A program made the position numbers and the translations under genes. The notes below the pieces were generated by a model. The model saw nothing but the letters and a program-made list of their open reading frames with translations, was not told the DNA's origin and made no database searches. From Acaricomes phytoseiuli DSM 14247 (GTDB lineage Bacteria; Actinomycetota; Actinomycetes; Actinomycetales; Micrococcaceae): a stretch of 64,000 nt of DNA. The stretch spans positions 1 through 64,000 of the forward strand of contig NZ_AQXM01000055.1 of NCBI RefSeq assembly GCF_000376245.1. Reading direction: 5' to 3'. How positions within the stretch are numbered: the first letter of the stretch is position 1; each line of letters opens with the position of its first letter. Below, in pieces: positions 25,454 to 33,329 of this stretch.

Positions 25454-26493
25454 CAGCTGTACTCGCTTTCCGCTTTGAGGTCTCGGGCCAGAAGCCGCGG
25501 CCCGAGTTCGTCGACCGTGAGTTTACCGGAGAGCACCCCCACCATCGCTGCGGTGATGGGCATCTCGATCTCCAGTTTGCCTGCCAGCTCGTGCACTGCC
25601 GGGCCAGATTTGATGCCCTCTGCCGTCTGCGTCATCTTATCGGCCACCTGCTCAAGGCTGAGCCCCTGGCCGAGCAGTCTGCCCGCCGTGCGGTTGCGGC
25701 TGAGCGGAGACGAGCAGGTCGCCACCAAATCACCCAGCCCGGCCAGGCCTGCCATCGTCTCCGATTGACCGCCCAAGGCCACGGCCAGCCGGGTGGTCTC
25801 GGCCAGTCCGCGGGTGATCACCGAAGCCTTGGTGTTCTGCCCCATGCCCCGGCCATCGCAGATTCCCACCGCGAGGGCGATGACGTTCTTGACGATGCCG
25901 CCGATCTCAACCCCGGCCACATCGGTGGTGGTATACGGGCGGAAGTAGCTCGGCGCGCTGAGCCCGGCCACCCAGGCCGCGGTCTGCTCGTCGGTGCAGG
26001 CCACCACGGAAGCGGTGGGCTCCTTCCGGGCGATTTCCATCGCGAGGTTCGGCCCGGAGACCACGACGATCCGTTCCGAGGCTATTGTCAGTTCCTCAGC
26101 GATCACCTCACTCATCCGGGCATCACTGCCCAGTTCCAAGCCTTTCATGAGGGAGATCACTGTCACATCCGGGGCGAAGTGCTCCCGCCACTGCCGCAGT
26201 TGCGCGCGCAATGACTGCGCGGGCACGGCGAGCACCACGACATCGGCCCCCGCCAGCACCGCGGCCGGATCCTGATCTGCGCTGATGTTCTCCGGCAGCT
26301 GGATCTCCGGCAGGTACGCGCTATTGCGATGCTGGGTGTTGATCTCCTCGACTACTTCGGCCCGGCGCGCCCACAGCCGCACCGGAATCCGCGGCTGGGC
26401 ATCGGCGAGGACTTTGGCGAAAGTCGTACCCCAGCTGCCTGCACTCAGCACCGCGATAGCTGACGGCTGCTGCAACTCGGTTCCGCCGCGCAT
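25453..26493 (-). CDS. gpsA: Glycerol-3-phosphate dehydrogenase [NAD(P)+]
   Basis: A 346-residue cytoplasmic enzyme reducing dihydroxyacetone phosphate to sn-glycerol 3-phosphate for phospholipids. The ATG at 26493 follows AAGGA by 8 nt and overlaps the plsC stop as TGATG. Family motifs include SLMKGLE, VVSGPNLAMEIARKEPTA, EIGGIVKNVIALAVGI (catalytic Lys) and GLGDLVATCSSPLSRNR. The dinucleotide motif is odd: VLSAGSWGTTF instead of VLGAGSWGT, so the first Gly of GxGxxG is Ser17 (codon AGT at 26445-26443). The rest is intact. Function is likely but NAD(P) binding may be altered. Confidence 0.93.
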   Translation of the reverse strand: MRGGTELQQPSAIAVLSAGSWGTTFAKVLADAQPRIPVRLWARRAEVVEEINTQHRNSAYLPEIQLPENISADQDPAAVLAGADVVVLAVPAQSLRAQLRQWREHFAPDVTVISLMKGLELGSDARMSEVIAEELTIASERIVVVSGPNLAMEIARKEPTASVVACTDEQTAAWVAGLSAPSYFRPYTTTDVAGVEIGGIVKNVIALAVGICDGRGMGQNTKASVITRGLAETTRLAVALGGQSETMAGLAGLGDLVATCSSPLSRNRTAGRLLGQGLSLEQVADKMTQTAEGIKSGPAVHELAGKLEIEMPITAAMVGVLSGKLTVDELGPRLLARDLKAESEYS

Positions 26494-27359
26494 CAAGGTT
26501 TTCCTTCTGAAGCGCCGTTGGGCCGGTGGTCACCGGGCTCCTGGGCGGCACCCGGAGCATGCCCCTGATCCATATCGCGGCCATGGTTGCTCTGCTGGTG
26601 CTGGGCCGGATCCCAGCGCTCAGCCGGCGGCTTCTCACCGCGCAAACCGGCGAGCAGCGCGGTGATATCGGCCAAAATGGCCTCGGTGGCGTCATGCAGC
26701 AGTTCACGAGTGAGCGGCTTATCCCGGAAAGCGCTGAGGTCAACCGGGTCGCCCACGATCACTCGGACCCTCTTACGGGGAAACGGGCGGAACATCTTGG
26801 CATATCGGGGGAAGAGTTCCTGACCGCCCCAGTGTGCCACCGGAATCACGGGAGTGCCGGTCTTCAGTGCAAGCCTAGCCGCACCGGTCCGCCCCTTCAT
26901 GGGCCACAACTCAGGATCCGGGGTCAGCGTCCCTTCCGGGTAAATCACGATCGCCCCGCCGTCGTCGAGCACGGCCTGAGCCGTCTGCAGAGAGCGCCCA
27001 CCGCCCGGGCCATCCCGGTCCACCGGGATCTGCCGGGCCCCGGAGAGCACCTGCTTGACCACCGGGATCCGGAAGAGCGAAGCCTTTGCGAGGAAGTGCG
27101 GCGGGAAACGTTTGTTGTAGAGCATATGCCCCACGATGATCGGGTCGATCTCCGTGCAGTGATTAGGGCAGACGATGATGCCCCGGCCGGCCGGCAGCTT
27201 CTCCGTATCGATCCACTTCTTGCTCAGAAAGAGGTTCATGATTGGACGCAGCAGGGAGGCCGTCATCCAGAACATCGCCCTGACCCCGGCCCCGCCGCGC
27301 GCGGATTCACCGCGAGAGGGTTCCGATGACTCAGGGGTCGATGGCTGAGACTCGGTCAC
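26493..27359 (-). CDS. plsC: 1-acyl-sn-glycerol-3-phosphate acyltransferase (PlsC-like)
   Basis: A 288-residue membrane-associated acyltransferase of phosphatidic acid synthesis. The catalytic HX4D motif is in VCPNHCTEIDPIIVGH, and the glycerol-phosphate-binding motif in VIYPEGTLTPD. A hydrophobic segment (MFWMTASLLRPIMNLFL) precedes. The GTG start at 27359 overlaps the murA stop as GTGA. Its place directly before gpsA, which makes its acceptor backbone, supports a phospholipid role. The C-terminal 45 residues are Gln/His/Gly-rich and unlike the family core. Confidence 0.9.
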   Translation of the reverse strand: MTESQPSTPESSEPSRGESARGGAGVRAMFWMTASLLRPIMNLFLSKKWIDTEKLPAGRGIIVCPNHCTEIDPIIVGHMLYNKRFPPHFLAKASLFRIPVVKQVLSGARQIPVDRDGPGGGRSLQTAQAVLDDGGAIVIYPEGTLTPDPELWPMKGRTGAARLALKTGTPVIPVAHWGGQELFPRYAKMFRPFPRKRVRVIVGDPVDLSAFRDKPLTRELLHDATEAILADITALLAGLRGEKPPAERWDPAQHQQSNHGRDMDQGHAPGAAQEPGDHRPNGASEGKP

Positions 27360-28696
27360 CGAGCACGCTCCGCATGCAGGTCGATATCCGCGCCGAGCCC
27401 CTCGAGCTTATCGATGAAGTGCTCATAACCGCGTTTGATCACATCAATACCGGTGACCCGGGAGGTGCCGCTAGCGGCCAAGGCCGCGATCAAGTGGCTG
27501 AAGCCCCCGCGCAGGTCCGGCACATCGATCTGCGCACCACGCAGCGGGGTGGCACCGGAGATCACTGCGGAGTGCTGGAAGTTGCGCTGCCCGAAGCGGC
27601 AGGGAATGGAGCCGAGGCATTCCCGGTGGAGCTGAATATTTGAGCCCATACGCACCAGGGCGTCGGTGAATCCGAAGCGGTTCTCGTACACGGTCTCATG
27701 GACGATGGAGACGCCGTCGGCCTGGGTCAGGGCCACGACGAGGGGCTGCTGCCAGTCCGTCATGAAACCCGGGTGCACGGCTGTCTCGAGGACGAGCGGG
27801 CTGAGCGGGCCACCGGGGTGGTAGAAGCGGATTCCGTCATCCTCGATGTCCATTCCGCCGCCGATCTTGCGGAAGATGTTCAGAAAGGCCATCATGTCCC
27901 GCTGGGTGGCCCCGTCGACATAGATGTCTCCACGGGTCACCAGGGCTGCGGAAGCCCAGCTGGCTGCTTCATTGCGGTCCGACAGCGCGCGGTGCACGAA
28001 GCCGCCGAGCTGGGGAACACCTTCGATGCGGATGGTACGGTCTGTCTGGACGCTGATCAGCGCGCCCATCTTTTGCAGGACAGCGATGAGGTCGACGATT
28101 TCCGGTTCGGTGGCAGCACCGGTGAGTTCGGTGATGCCCTCGGCCCGGGTGGCTGAGAGCAGAACCTGCTCGGTGGCACCCACCGACGGGTACGGCAGGG
28201 AGATCTTGGCACCGTGCAGGCCGTGCGGGGCCGTGATCCGGATACCGGTATCCAGTTTCTCCACCACCGCACCGAATTTGCGCAGCACATCGAGGTGGTA
28301 GTCGATCGGCCGGTCGCCGATCCGACAACCGCCGAGATCCGGGATGAAGGCCTCGCCGATGGCGTGGATCAGCGGGCCGCAGAGCAGAATCGGAATCCGG
28401 GAATCCCCGGCATGAGTCTCGATGAGCGCGGTCGAAGCGGTCGTTACCCCCGTGGGGTCGAGCGTGAGATCACCGCTCACCGGGTCCTGGTCCACCCGGA
28501 CACCGTGCAGCTGCAGAAGCGAGGTGACCACGTCGACGTCTTTGATCGCCGGCACATTACGCAGCAGCGATGCGCTGTTCCCTAGCAGTGCGGCCACCAT
28601 GGCTTTGGGGACGAGGTTCTTAGCTCCCCTGACCTTGACCCGGCCGGAAAGCGGGACTCCCCCGCGAACGGTTAATACACTGCTCAATAAACTCAC
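27356..28696 (-). CDS. murA: UDP-N-acetylglucosamine 1-carboxyvinyltransferase
   Basis: A 446-residue enzyme catalysing the first committed step of peptidoglycan synthesis, transfer of enolpyruvate to UDP-GlcNAc. It shows VRGAKNLVPKAMVAALL (substrate Lys-Asn) near the N terminus, the active-site loop PDLGGCRIGDRPIDYHL with the Cys that fosfomycin alkylates, and PFMTDWQQP-type C-terminal segments (HPGFMTDWQQPLVVALTQ). The start is GTG at 28696 with a weak ribosome binding site. It is the first gene of murA-plsC-gpsA-ddl; the 208 nt between it and leuD hold no convincing gene. Confidence 0.95.
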   Translation of the reverse strand: MSLLSSVLTVRGGVPLSGRVKVRGAKNLVPKAMVAALLGNSASLLRNVPAIKDVDVVTSLLQLHGVRVDQDPVSGDLTLDPTGVTTASTALIETHAGDSRIPILLCGPLIHAIGEAFIPDLGGCRIGDRPIDYHLDVLRKFGAVVEKLDTGIRITAPHGLHGAKISLPYPSVGATEQVLLSATRAEGITELTGAATEPEIVDLIAVLQKMGALISVQTDRTIRIEGVPQLGGFVHRALSDRNEAASWASAALVTRGDIYVDGATQRDMMAFLNIFRKIGGGMDIEDDGIRFYHPGGPLSPLVLETAVHPGFMTDWQQPLVVALTQADGVSIVHETVYENRFGFTDALVRMGSNIQLHRECLGSIPCRFGQRNFQHSAVISGATPLRGAQIDVPDLRGGFSHLIAALAASGTSRVTGIDVIKRGYEHFIDKLEGLGADIDLHAERAR

Positions 28697-28904
28697 CCTA
28701 TCGCTGCCCGCCGCTTACCCCGGGATGCCTCCATCTGAAGACGAAGCCGCCCCGGCCACCAGCCAAGCATAGTCGGCATCCAGCACCCTTCCAGGCGTCA
28801 GCGCCCGGAGAGTCCTCAGCGACGAATCATGAAACTGCTCACAGAGCGTTTGATGAGACGGAGATGGCCGGCAGGGTGCGCGGCATGAAGCCCGGGCGCT
28901 GCTC

Positions 28905-29456
28905 CTAATATTCTGCGATCTGCCCCTCATGGCGCAGGGTCAGGGCAATATCGTCAAGACCTTCCAGTAACCGCCAACGAGTGTAGTCATCGATCTGGAA
29001 GGCCGCGCTGATCGTTCCGAAGCTGACCGTTCTGGCCTGCAGATCCACAGCGATCTCAGTGCCGGGCTCGTTCTCCAGGACTTTCCAGATCAGCTCGATA
29101 TCGTCTTGAGCCAGCTGCGCGGCAAGAAGGCCCTGTTTACCCGAGTTGCCGCGGAAGATATCGCCGAATCTAGCCGAGAGCACCGCTCTGAACCCGTAAT
29201 CCTTAAGCGCCCAGACCGCGTGCTCCCGCGACGATCCGGTGCCGAAGTCCGGGCCGGCGACGAGCACCGAACCACGAGCGTACGGCTCCTGATTCAGCAC
29301 GAAATCCTCCTGCTTGCGCCAGGAAGCGAAAAGCGCGTCGTCGAAACCGGTTTTACTGACGCGTTTCAGATAGACCGCCGGGATAATCTGGTCCGTATCG
29401 ACATTCGACTGCCGCAGCGGCACGCCGATGCCTCGGTGAGTGCTGAAATTTTCCAT
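28905..29456 (-). CDS. leuD: 3-isopropylmalate dehydratase small subunit
   Basis: A 183-residue subunit of isopropylmalate isomerase (leucine pathway). It starts [27 protein letters not shown] and has the swivel-domain loop [25 protein letters not shown] that carries substrate-binding residues. The length is slightly short but complete. It is 59 nt downstream of leuC on the same strand. Confidence 0.96.
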   Translation of the reverse strand: MENFSTHRGIGVPLRQSNVDTDQIIPAVYLKRVSKTGFDDALFASWRKQEDFVLNQEPYARGSVLVAGPDFGTGSSREHAVWALKDYGFRAVLSARFGDIFRGNSGKQGLLAAQLAQDDIELIWKVLENEPGTEIAVDLQARTVSFGTISAAFQIDDYTRWRLLEGLDDIALTLRHEGQIAEY

Positions 29457-29515
29457 AATCTGCCTTTGATCTGTCTATTGATCTGTCTATGTGGTGGCTC
29501 GTGGTTGACCCGCAC

Positions 29516-31051
29516 TCAGGCGGCTGCGCCGGTGGGCTCAGCAGATATCTCGCCGTCTGGCCTGCCGCTGCCGGTTCCGGGCAACGGGGGCAGGTCCGAT
29601 GGCGAGGAGAGCGTTCCGCGTACGGCAGTGGCCGCCGCGACGACCGGTGAGACGAGGTGGGTTCTGCCGCCCTTGCCCTGACGACCTTCGAAGTTGCGAT
29701 TGGAGGTGGAGGCGCAGCGCTCCCCGGGGGCCAGCTGGTCCGGGTTCATGCCCAAGCACATGGAGCAGCCCGCGAAGCGCCATTCCGCTCCGAAGTCGCG
29801 AAAAACCCGGTCCAGCCCCTCGGCCTCGGCCTCCAGCCGCACCCGCGCGGAGCCAGGGACCACGAGCATGCGCACCGCGGGGTCTTTCTCCCGGCCGCGG
29901 AGCACATCCGCCGCCGCCCGCAGATCCTCGATCCGGGAATTCGTGCAGGAGCCCAGGAAGACGGTGTCCACCCGGATCTGCTTCATCGGAGTGCCCGGGG
30001 CCAGGTCCATGTACTCCAGAGCGCGCTCATAAGCGGCCTTCTCGTGATCGTCGCCGAAGTCTTCCGGCCTGGGCACCGCCTCGCTCAGCGGAACGCCCTG
30101 GCCCGGGTTCGTGCCCCAGGTGACGATGGGTTCCAGTTCATCGGCGTCGAGGAAGACTTCAGCATCGAATTCACCCCCCGGGTCGGTGGCCAACGACTCC
30201 CAGTGGCTCACGGCGGCTTCCCAGTCGGCGCCCTGCGGGGCGTGCGGGCGCCCCTTGAGGTAGTCGAAAGTGGTCTGATCCGGGGCGATCATCCCGGCCC
30301 GAGCGCCCGCTTCGATCGACATATTGCAGATGGTCATCCGCGCTTCCATGGACAGCGCCCGGATCGCCGAACCCCGGTATTCCAGGACATAGCCCTGACC
30401 GCCCCCGGTGCCGATCTTGGCGATCACGGCCAGGATGATGTCTTTGGAGCTCACCCCGGGGCGCAGCGCGCCCTCGACGTTGATCGCCATCGTCTTGAAG
30501 GGTTTGAGCGGCAGGGTCTGGGTTGCCATCACATGCTCTACCTCCGAAGTGCCGATCCCGAAGGCCAGGGCACCCACGGCACCGTGCGTGGAGGTATGCG
30601 AATCACCGCAGACCACGGTCATTCCGGGCTGGGTGAGGCCGAGCTGCGGGCCGACGATATGCACGATGCCCTGCTCCGCATCGCCCAGGGAGTGCAGCCG
30701 GACGCCGAATTCGCGGCAGTTCTCGCGCAGAGTCTCGATCTGGATCCGGCTGGTGGGGTCGGCGATGGGTTTATCGATGTCCAGGGTCGGCGTGTTGTGA
30801 TCCTCCGTAGCGATCGTGAGATCCGGGCGGCGCAGCCCCCTGCCCGCGATCCGCAGCCCTTCGAAGGCCTGCGGCGAAGTCACCTCATGCTGGAGGTGCA
30901 GGTCGATGTAGAGCAGATCCGGCTCATCCTGCTGCCCCGGGCGGACGACATGGGCGGCCCATACTTTCTCCGCCAGGGTCCTGGGCGCGGGTTCGTCTGT
31001 TGAGCGTGATTCCGCTGCGCCTGGGGCGCTTGCCTCTGAGGTCTGGGTCAC
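29516..31051 (-). CDS. leuC: 3-isopropylmalate dehydratase large subunit
   Basis: A 511-residue aconitase-family [4Fe-4S] enzyme interconverting 2- and 3-isopropylmalate. Cluster ligands are seen in [12 protein letters not shown] and [12 protein letters not shown]; other motifs are [30 protein letters not shown] and [19 protein letters not shown]. The GTG at 31051 (VTQTSEAS) is chosen because AGGAGG precedes it by 5 nt; the ATG at 31093 would add a basic stretch foreign to the family. The C-terminal 30 residues are Pro/Gly-rich. It is divergent from an IclR gene likely to control it. Confidence 0.96.
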   Translation of the reverse strand: MTQTSEASAPGAAESRSTDEPAPRTLAEKVWAAHVVRPGQQDEPDLLYIDLHLQHEVTSPQAFEGLRIAGRGLRRPDLTIATEDHNTPTLDIDKPIADPTSRIQIETLRENCREFGVRLHSLGDAEQGIVHIVGPQLGLTQPGMTVVCGDSHTSTHGAVGALAFGIGTSEVEHVMATQTLPLKPFKTMAINVEGALRPGVSSKDIILAVIAKIGTGGGQGYVLEYRGSAIRALSMEARMTICNMSIEAGARAGMIAPDQTTFDYLKGRPHAPQGADWEAAVSHWESLATDPGGEFDAEVFLDADELEPIVTWGTNPGQGVPLSEAVPRPEDFGDDHEKAAYERALEYMDLAPGTPMKQIRVDTVFLGSCTNSRIEDLRAAADVLRGREKDPAVRMLVVPGSARVRLEAEAEGLDRVFRDFGAEWRFAGCSMCLGMNPDQLAPGERCASTSNRNFEGRQGKGGRTHLVSPVVAAATAVRGTLSSPSDLPPLPGTGSGRPDGEISAEPTGAAA

Positions 31052-31150
31052 GATCGCCTCCTGTTTCAGCAGCCGCCGCCTGTGTTTCACCATGACAGCA
31101 GCTCCACTGTGACACCAGCCGCGGCGAAGGATCCAGAATGCCGATTAAGA

Positions 31151-31165
31151 TCTCATATTTTGAGA
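31151..31165. promoter_or_regulatory. Inverted repeat between leuC and the IclR gene
   Basis: TCTCA (31151-31155), 5 nt, TGAGA (31161-31165) in the short region between the divergent leuC and IclR genes, 15 nt before the IclR ATG. The position fits autoregulation and control of leuCD by the IclR protein. Confidence 0.5.
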
Positions 31166-31180
31166 CGCTAATATCAGCTT

Positions 31181-31957
31181 ATGAACAGTTCTCGACTCAG
31201 CGGCGTCGGCGTCATCGATAAAGCAGCCCAGATCCTCAACGCCCTGGAAGCCGGGCCGGTGTCCCTGACCCAGCTGGTCACCGCGACCGACCTGGCCCGG
31301 CCGACAGTGCACCGGCTGGCGCAGGCACTGAGCCATCATCGTCTGGTCAGCCGGGACGTCCGCGGGCGCTTCATCCTCGGCAGCCGCCTGGTGGAACTGG
31401 CTTCCGCTGCCGGGGAAGACCGGCTCATCGCCACCGCCGGGCCGGTTCTACTCACCCTGCGCGACGCTATCGGAGAATCCGCGCAGATCTTCCGACGGCA
31501 AGGCGACTGGCGGGTCTGCGTAGCTTCGGCGGAGCGGCCGATCGGGCTCAGGGACACTATTCCGGTGGGCGCGAAGCTCTCCATGAAGGCGGGCTCCGCC
31601 GCTCAAGTGCTGCTGGCCTGGGAAGATCATGAACGGCTGCTCGACGGTCTTCATGACGCGAAGTTCACGCCGACCACCCTGGCCGGAGTCCGCCGTCGCG
31701 GCTGGGCGCAATCGCTCAGCGAACGCGAAGCCGGAGTCGCCTCGGTCTCCGCACCGATCCGCGGGCCATCCGGCCGGGTCATCGCCGCGATCTCGGTCTC
31801 CGGGCCCATCGAACGCCTGACCCGCCAGCCCGGGCGCTTGCATGCGGAGACCGTATGCCATGCCGCGAAGACCTTGAGCGAGGCGCTGCGCGCCGGAACC
31901 GCAGAGACCGAAAAAACTCAGGAATCGCCTACCAGCACTCCGGGCGAAAAGTCCTGA
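31181..31957 (+). CDS. IclR-family regulator, probable leuCD regulator (NdgR/LtbR-like)
   Basis: A 258-residue regulator: N-terminal winged HTH (GVGVIDKAAQILNALEAGPVSL, recognition helix LARPTVHRLAQALSHHRLVSRD) and the C-terminal IclR effector domain (RDTIPVGAKLSMKAGSAAQVLLAW, then GVASVSAPIRGPSGRVIAAISVSGP). Actinobacterial IclR proteins divergently placed beside leuCD are known as NdgR or LtbR and control leucine genes. Assignment here rests on that placement and overall similarity. The C-terminal tail after the domain is Thr/Glu-rich. Confidence 0.9.
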   Translation: MNSSRLSGVGVIDKAAQILNALEAGPVSLTQLVTATDLARPTVHRLAQALSHHRLVSRDVRGRFILGSRLVELASAAGEDRLIATAGPVLLTLRDAIGESAQIFRRQGDWRVCVASAERPIGLRDTIPVGAKLSMKAGSAAQVLLAWEDHERLLDGLHDAKFTPTTLAGVRRRGWAQSLSEREAGVASVSAPIRGPSGRVIAAISVSGPIERLTRQPGRLHAETVCHAAKTLSEALRAGTAETEKTQESPTSTPGEKS

Positions 31958-31975
31958 CAGCACATCTCAGTGCCC

Positions 31976-32689
31976 TCAGACAGCATCCTGCAGTGAAAAG
32001 GCCTCCAAGGCGGCCACCGTCGCCTCGCCCACGCCACGAGCACTCCTCGGATTCTGCCCGGTGATCAGACGGCCGTCCGCCACCACATGGCTTTCAAAAG
32101 GCTGATCAGCCTGTGAATACCAGGCACCACGGTCGATCAGCTCCTGCTGAGTGTCGAAAGGAACTGCATCAGCCCGTTGGGAGAGCTCCTCTTCGCGCCA
32201 GGAGAACCCGGTGAGTTGACGATCTGCCACGAGCGGGCCGCCGTCTGCGGCCTGCGCATCGATTAAACCCCCGACGCCATGGCACACCGCGGAGATCACC
32301 TTGCCGGCGCTGTCGAAATGGTGCAGCAGTTCCGCAAGCGGTTCGCCTCGGAAATCGAACATGACGCCGTGCCCGCCGGTGAGATAGATAGCATCGTAAT
32401 CGGCAGGGTCCACTTCGGCGAGCGGAATCGTATCGATCAGCAGATCCATGAAATGCCGGTCTCGGTAATGCCTACCGGTGCCCTCCTGGGCTAGCATGTC
32501 ATGGCGCAGGCTTTCCGGATCCAGCGGTACATAGCCGCCGCGCGGACTGGCGATCACCAGATGATATCCGGCCGCTTCAGCGACATCCCAGAAATGGGTG
32601 AGCTCTCCCAGCCATAGTCCGGTGCGGTAGCCGAGTTCGCGGTATTCACCTTCATTCGTGACGACTACCAGGATTTTCATCTTTGCCAT
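31976..32689 (-). CDS. Type 1 glutamine amidotransferase-like (DJ-1/PfpI/Hsp31) family protein
   Basis: A 237-residue flavodoxin-like protein. Motifs are MKILVVVTNEG, YDAIYLTGGHGVMFDF (Gly-Gly-His), and the nucleophile elbow ISAVCHGVGGLIDA with Cys then His. The length and the long insert fit the Hsp31/YhbO-like subgroup that includes glyoxalase III-type and chaperone members. A ribosome binding site GGGGG precedes the ATG at 32689. It is convergent with the IclR gene. Exact activity cannot be read from sequence. Confidence 0.85.
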   Translation of the reverse strand: MAKMKILVVVTNEGEYRELGYRTGLWLGELTHFWDVAEAAGYHLVIASPRGGYVPLDPESLRHDMLAQEGTGRHYRDRHFMDLLIDTIPLAEVDPADYDAIYLTGGHGVMFDFRGEPLAELLHHFDSAGKVISAVCHGVGGLIDAQAADGGPLVADRQLTGFSWREEELSQRADAVPFDTQQELIDRGAWYSQADQPFESHVVADGRLITGQNPRSARGVGEATVAALEAFSLQDAV

Positions 32690-32805
32690 CGCTTACCCCC
32701 TTGACCGTGAGCTTCGCCGCTCTGCTCCGAAATTATGCTGGGTGCTCGAGCTAGGTAAAAAAACTCCCCCGGCGCACCGGGTACGGGCTGGATGCGAGCA
32801 TCAAA

Positions 32806-32837
32806 AATGCCCCGATCAGGTACCTGATCGGGGCATT
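32806..32837 (-). terminator. Rho-independent terminator of the tRNA-Gln/tRNA-Glu transcript
   Basis: AATGCCCCGATCAGGT (32806-32821) is followed directly by its exact complement (32822-32837), forming a strong GC-rich hairpin with a 4-nt loop. On the minus strand it ends in a run of five T, immediately downstream of tRNA-Glu. Confidence 0.88.
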
Positions 32838-32842
32838 CATGG

Positions 32843-32915
32843 TGACCCCAGCGGGATTCGAACCCGCGTTACCGCCGTGAGAGGGCGGCGTACTAGGCCG
32901 CTATACGATGGGGCC
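32843..32915 (-). tRNA. tRNA-Glu (anticodon CTC)
   Basis: A 73-nt cloverleaf on the minus strand. Acceptor GGCCCCA pairs with TGGGGTC with one G-T pair, and the discriminator is A. The anticodon stem-loop CCGCCCTCTCACGGCGG reads CTC, and the T arm GCGGGTTCGAATCCCGC is canonical. CCA is encoded at 32842-32840. It lies 21 nt downstream of tRNA-Gln and shares its transcript. Confidence 0.97.
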
Positions 32916-32936
32916 CTAGTTGCACTGTTTCCAGCG

Positions 32937-33008
32937 CTGGGATACCAGGACTCGAACCTAGAATGACGGTACCAGAAACCGTTGTGTTGCCAATTACACC
33001 ATATCCCA
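32937..33008 (-). tRNA. tRNA-Gln (anticodon CTG)
   Basis: A 72-nt cloverleaf on the minus strand. Acceptor TGGGATA pairs with TATCCCA, and the discriminator is G. The anticodon arm ACGGTTTCTGGTACCGT reads CTG, and the T arm TAGGTTCGAGTCCTG has the GTTCGA loop. CCA is not encoded (the next bases are CGC). U1-A72 is typical of tRNA-Gln. Confidence 0.95.
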
Positions 33009-33060
33009 AGGCTCACCTGGACTTCTCGGATCACATCCGTGGCCCAAGCGCCGGGATACT

Positions 33061-33090
33061 ACTCTACCCGATGACTCACCAGCGGGACAA
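33061..33090 (-). promoter_or_regulatory. Promoter of the tRNA-Gln/tRNA-Glu pair
   Basis: On the minus strand TTGTCC (33090-33085) and TAGAGT (33066-33061) are spaced 18 nt apart, about 50 nt upstream of the tRNA-Gln 5' end. Confidence 0.5.
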
Positions 33091-33197
33091 ACCGAAGCCT
33101 CTCACGCTCGGATAATGCTCGGATGCTCTCTTCGGTCCGCAGCAACACGCAAAACGATCAAGGCCTCTACTATCGCAGCAACTCGCCCCCGAAAACC

Positions 33198-33270
33198 TTG
33201 ACAGACCCTCTTTTGCCTGCGGTAGGTTACTAATTAGTAACCCGTAAATGTTGCCTAAATCACAAAGGAG
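33198..33270 (+). promoter_or_regulatory. Promoter, TetR-type palindrome and Shine-Dalgarno ahead of the repeat-protein gene
   Basis: TTGACA at 33198-33203 is followed after 19 nt by TAGGTT (33223-33228). The -10 lies in an 18-nt perfect palindrome, GGTTACTAATTAGTAACC (33225-33242), the shape of many TetR-family operators. A strong AAAGGAG is at 33264-33270, but no ATG, GTG or TTG follows within 12 nt; the first start is GTG at 33330. No regulator gene is adjacent, so control is by a protein encoded elsewhere. The rest of the 33009-33329 gap holds only the tRNA promoter. Confidence 0.6.
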
Positions 33271-33329
33271 CAGAGCAGAGTCAAACCCATCGGATCTTCC
33301 TGAAGAGCCCCGTCCTGATTGGAACTACC

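Noticed and set aside
28697-28904. Small minus-strand frames between leuD and murA
   Set aside because: They overlap leuD, are Arg/Ser-rich, and have no ribosome binding site.
29657-31003. 448-codon plus-strand open frame antisense to leuC
   Set aside because: LeuC is complete with Fe-S ligands on the minus strand; the plus frame is a composition shadow.
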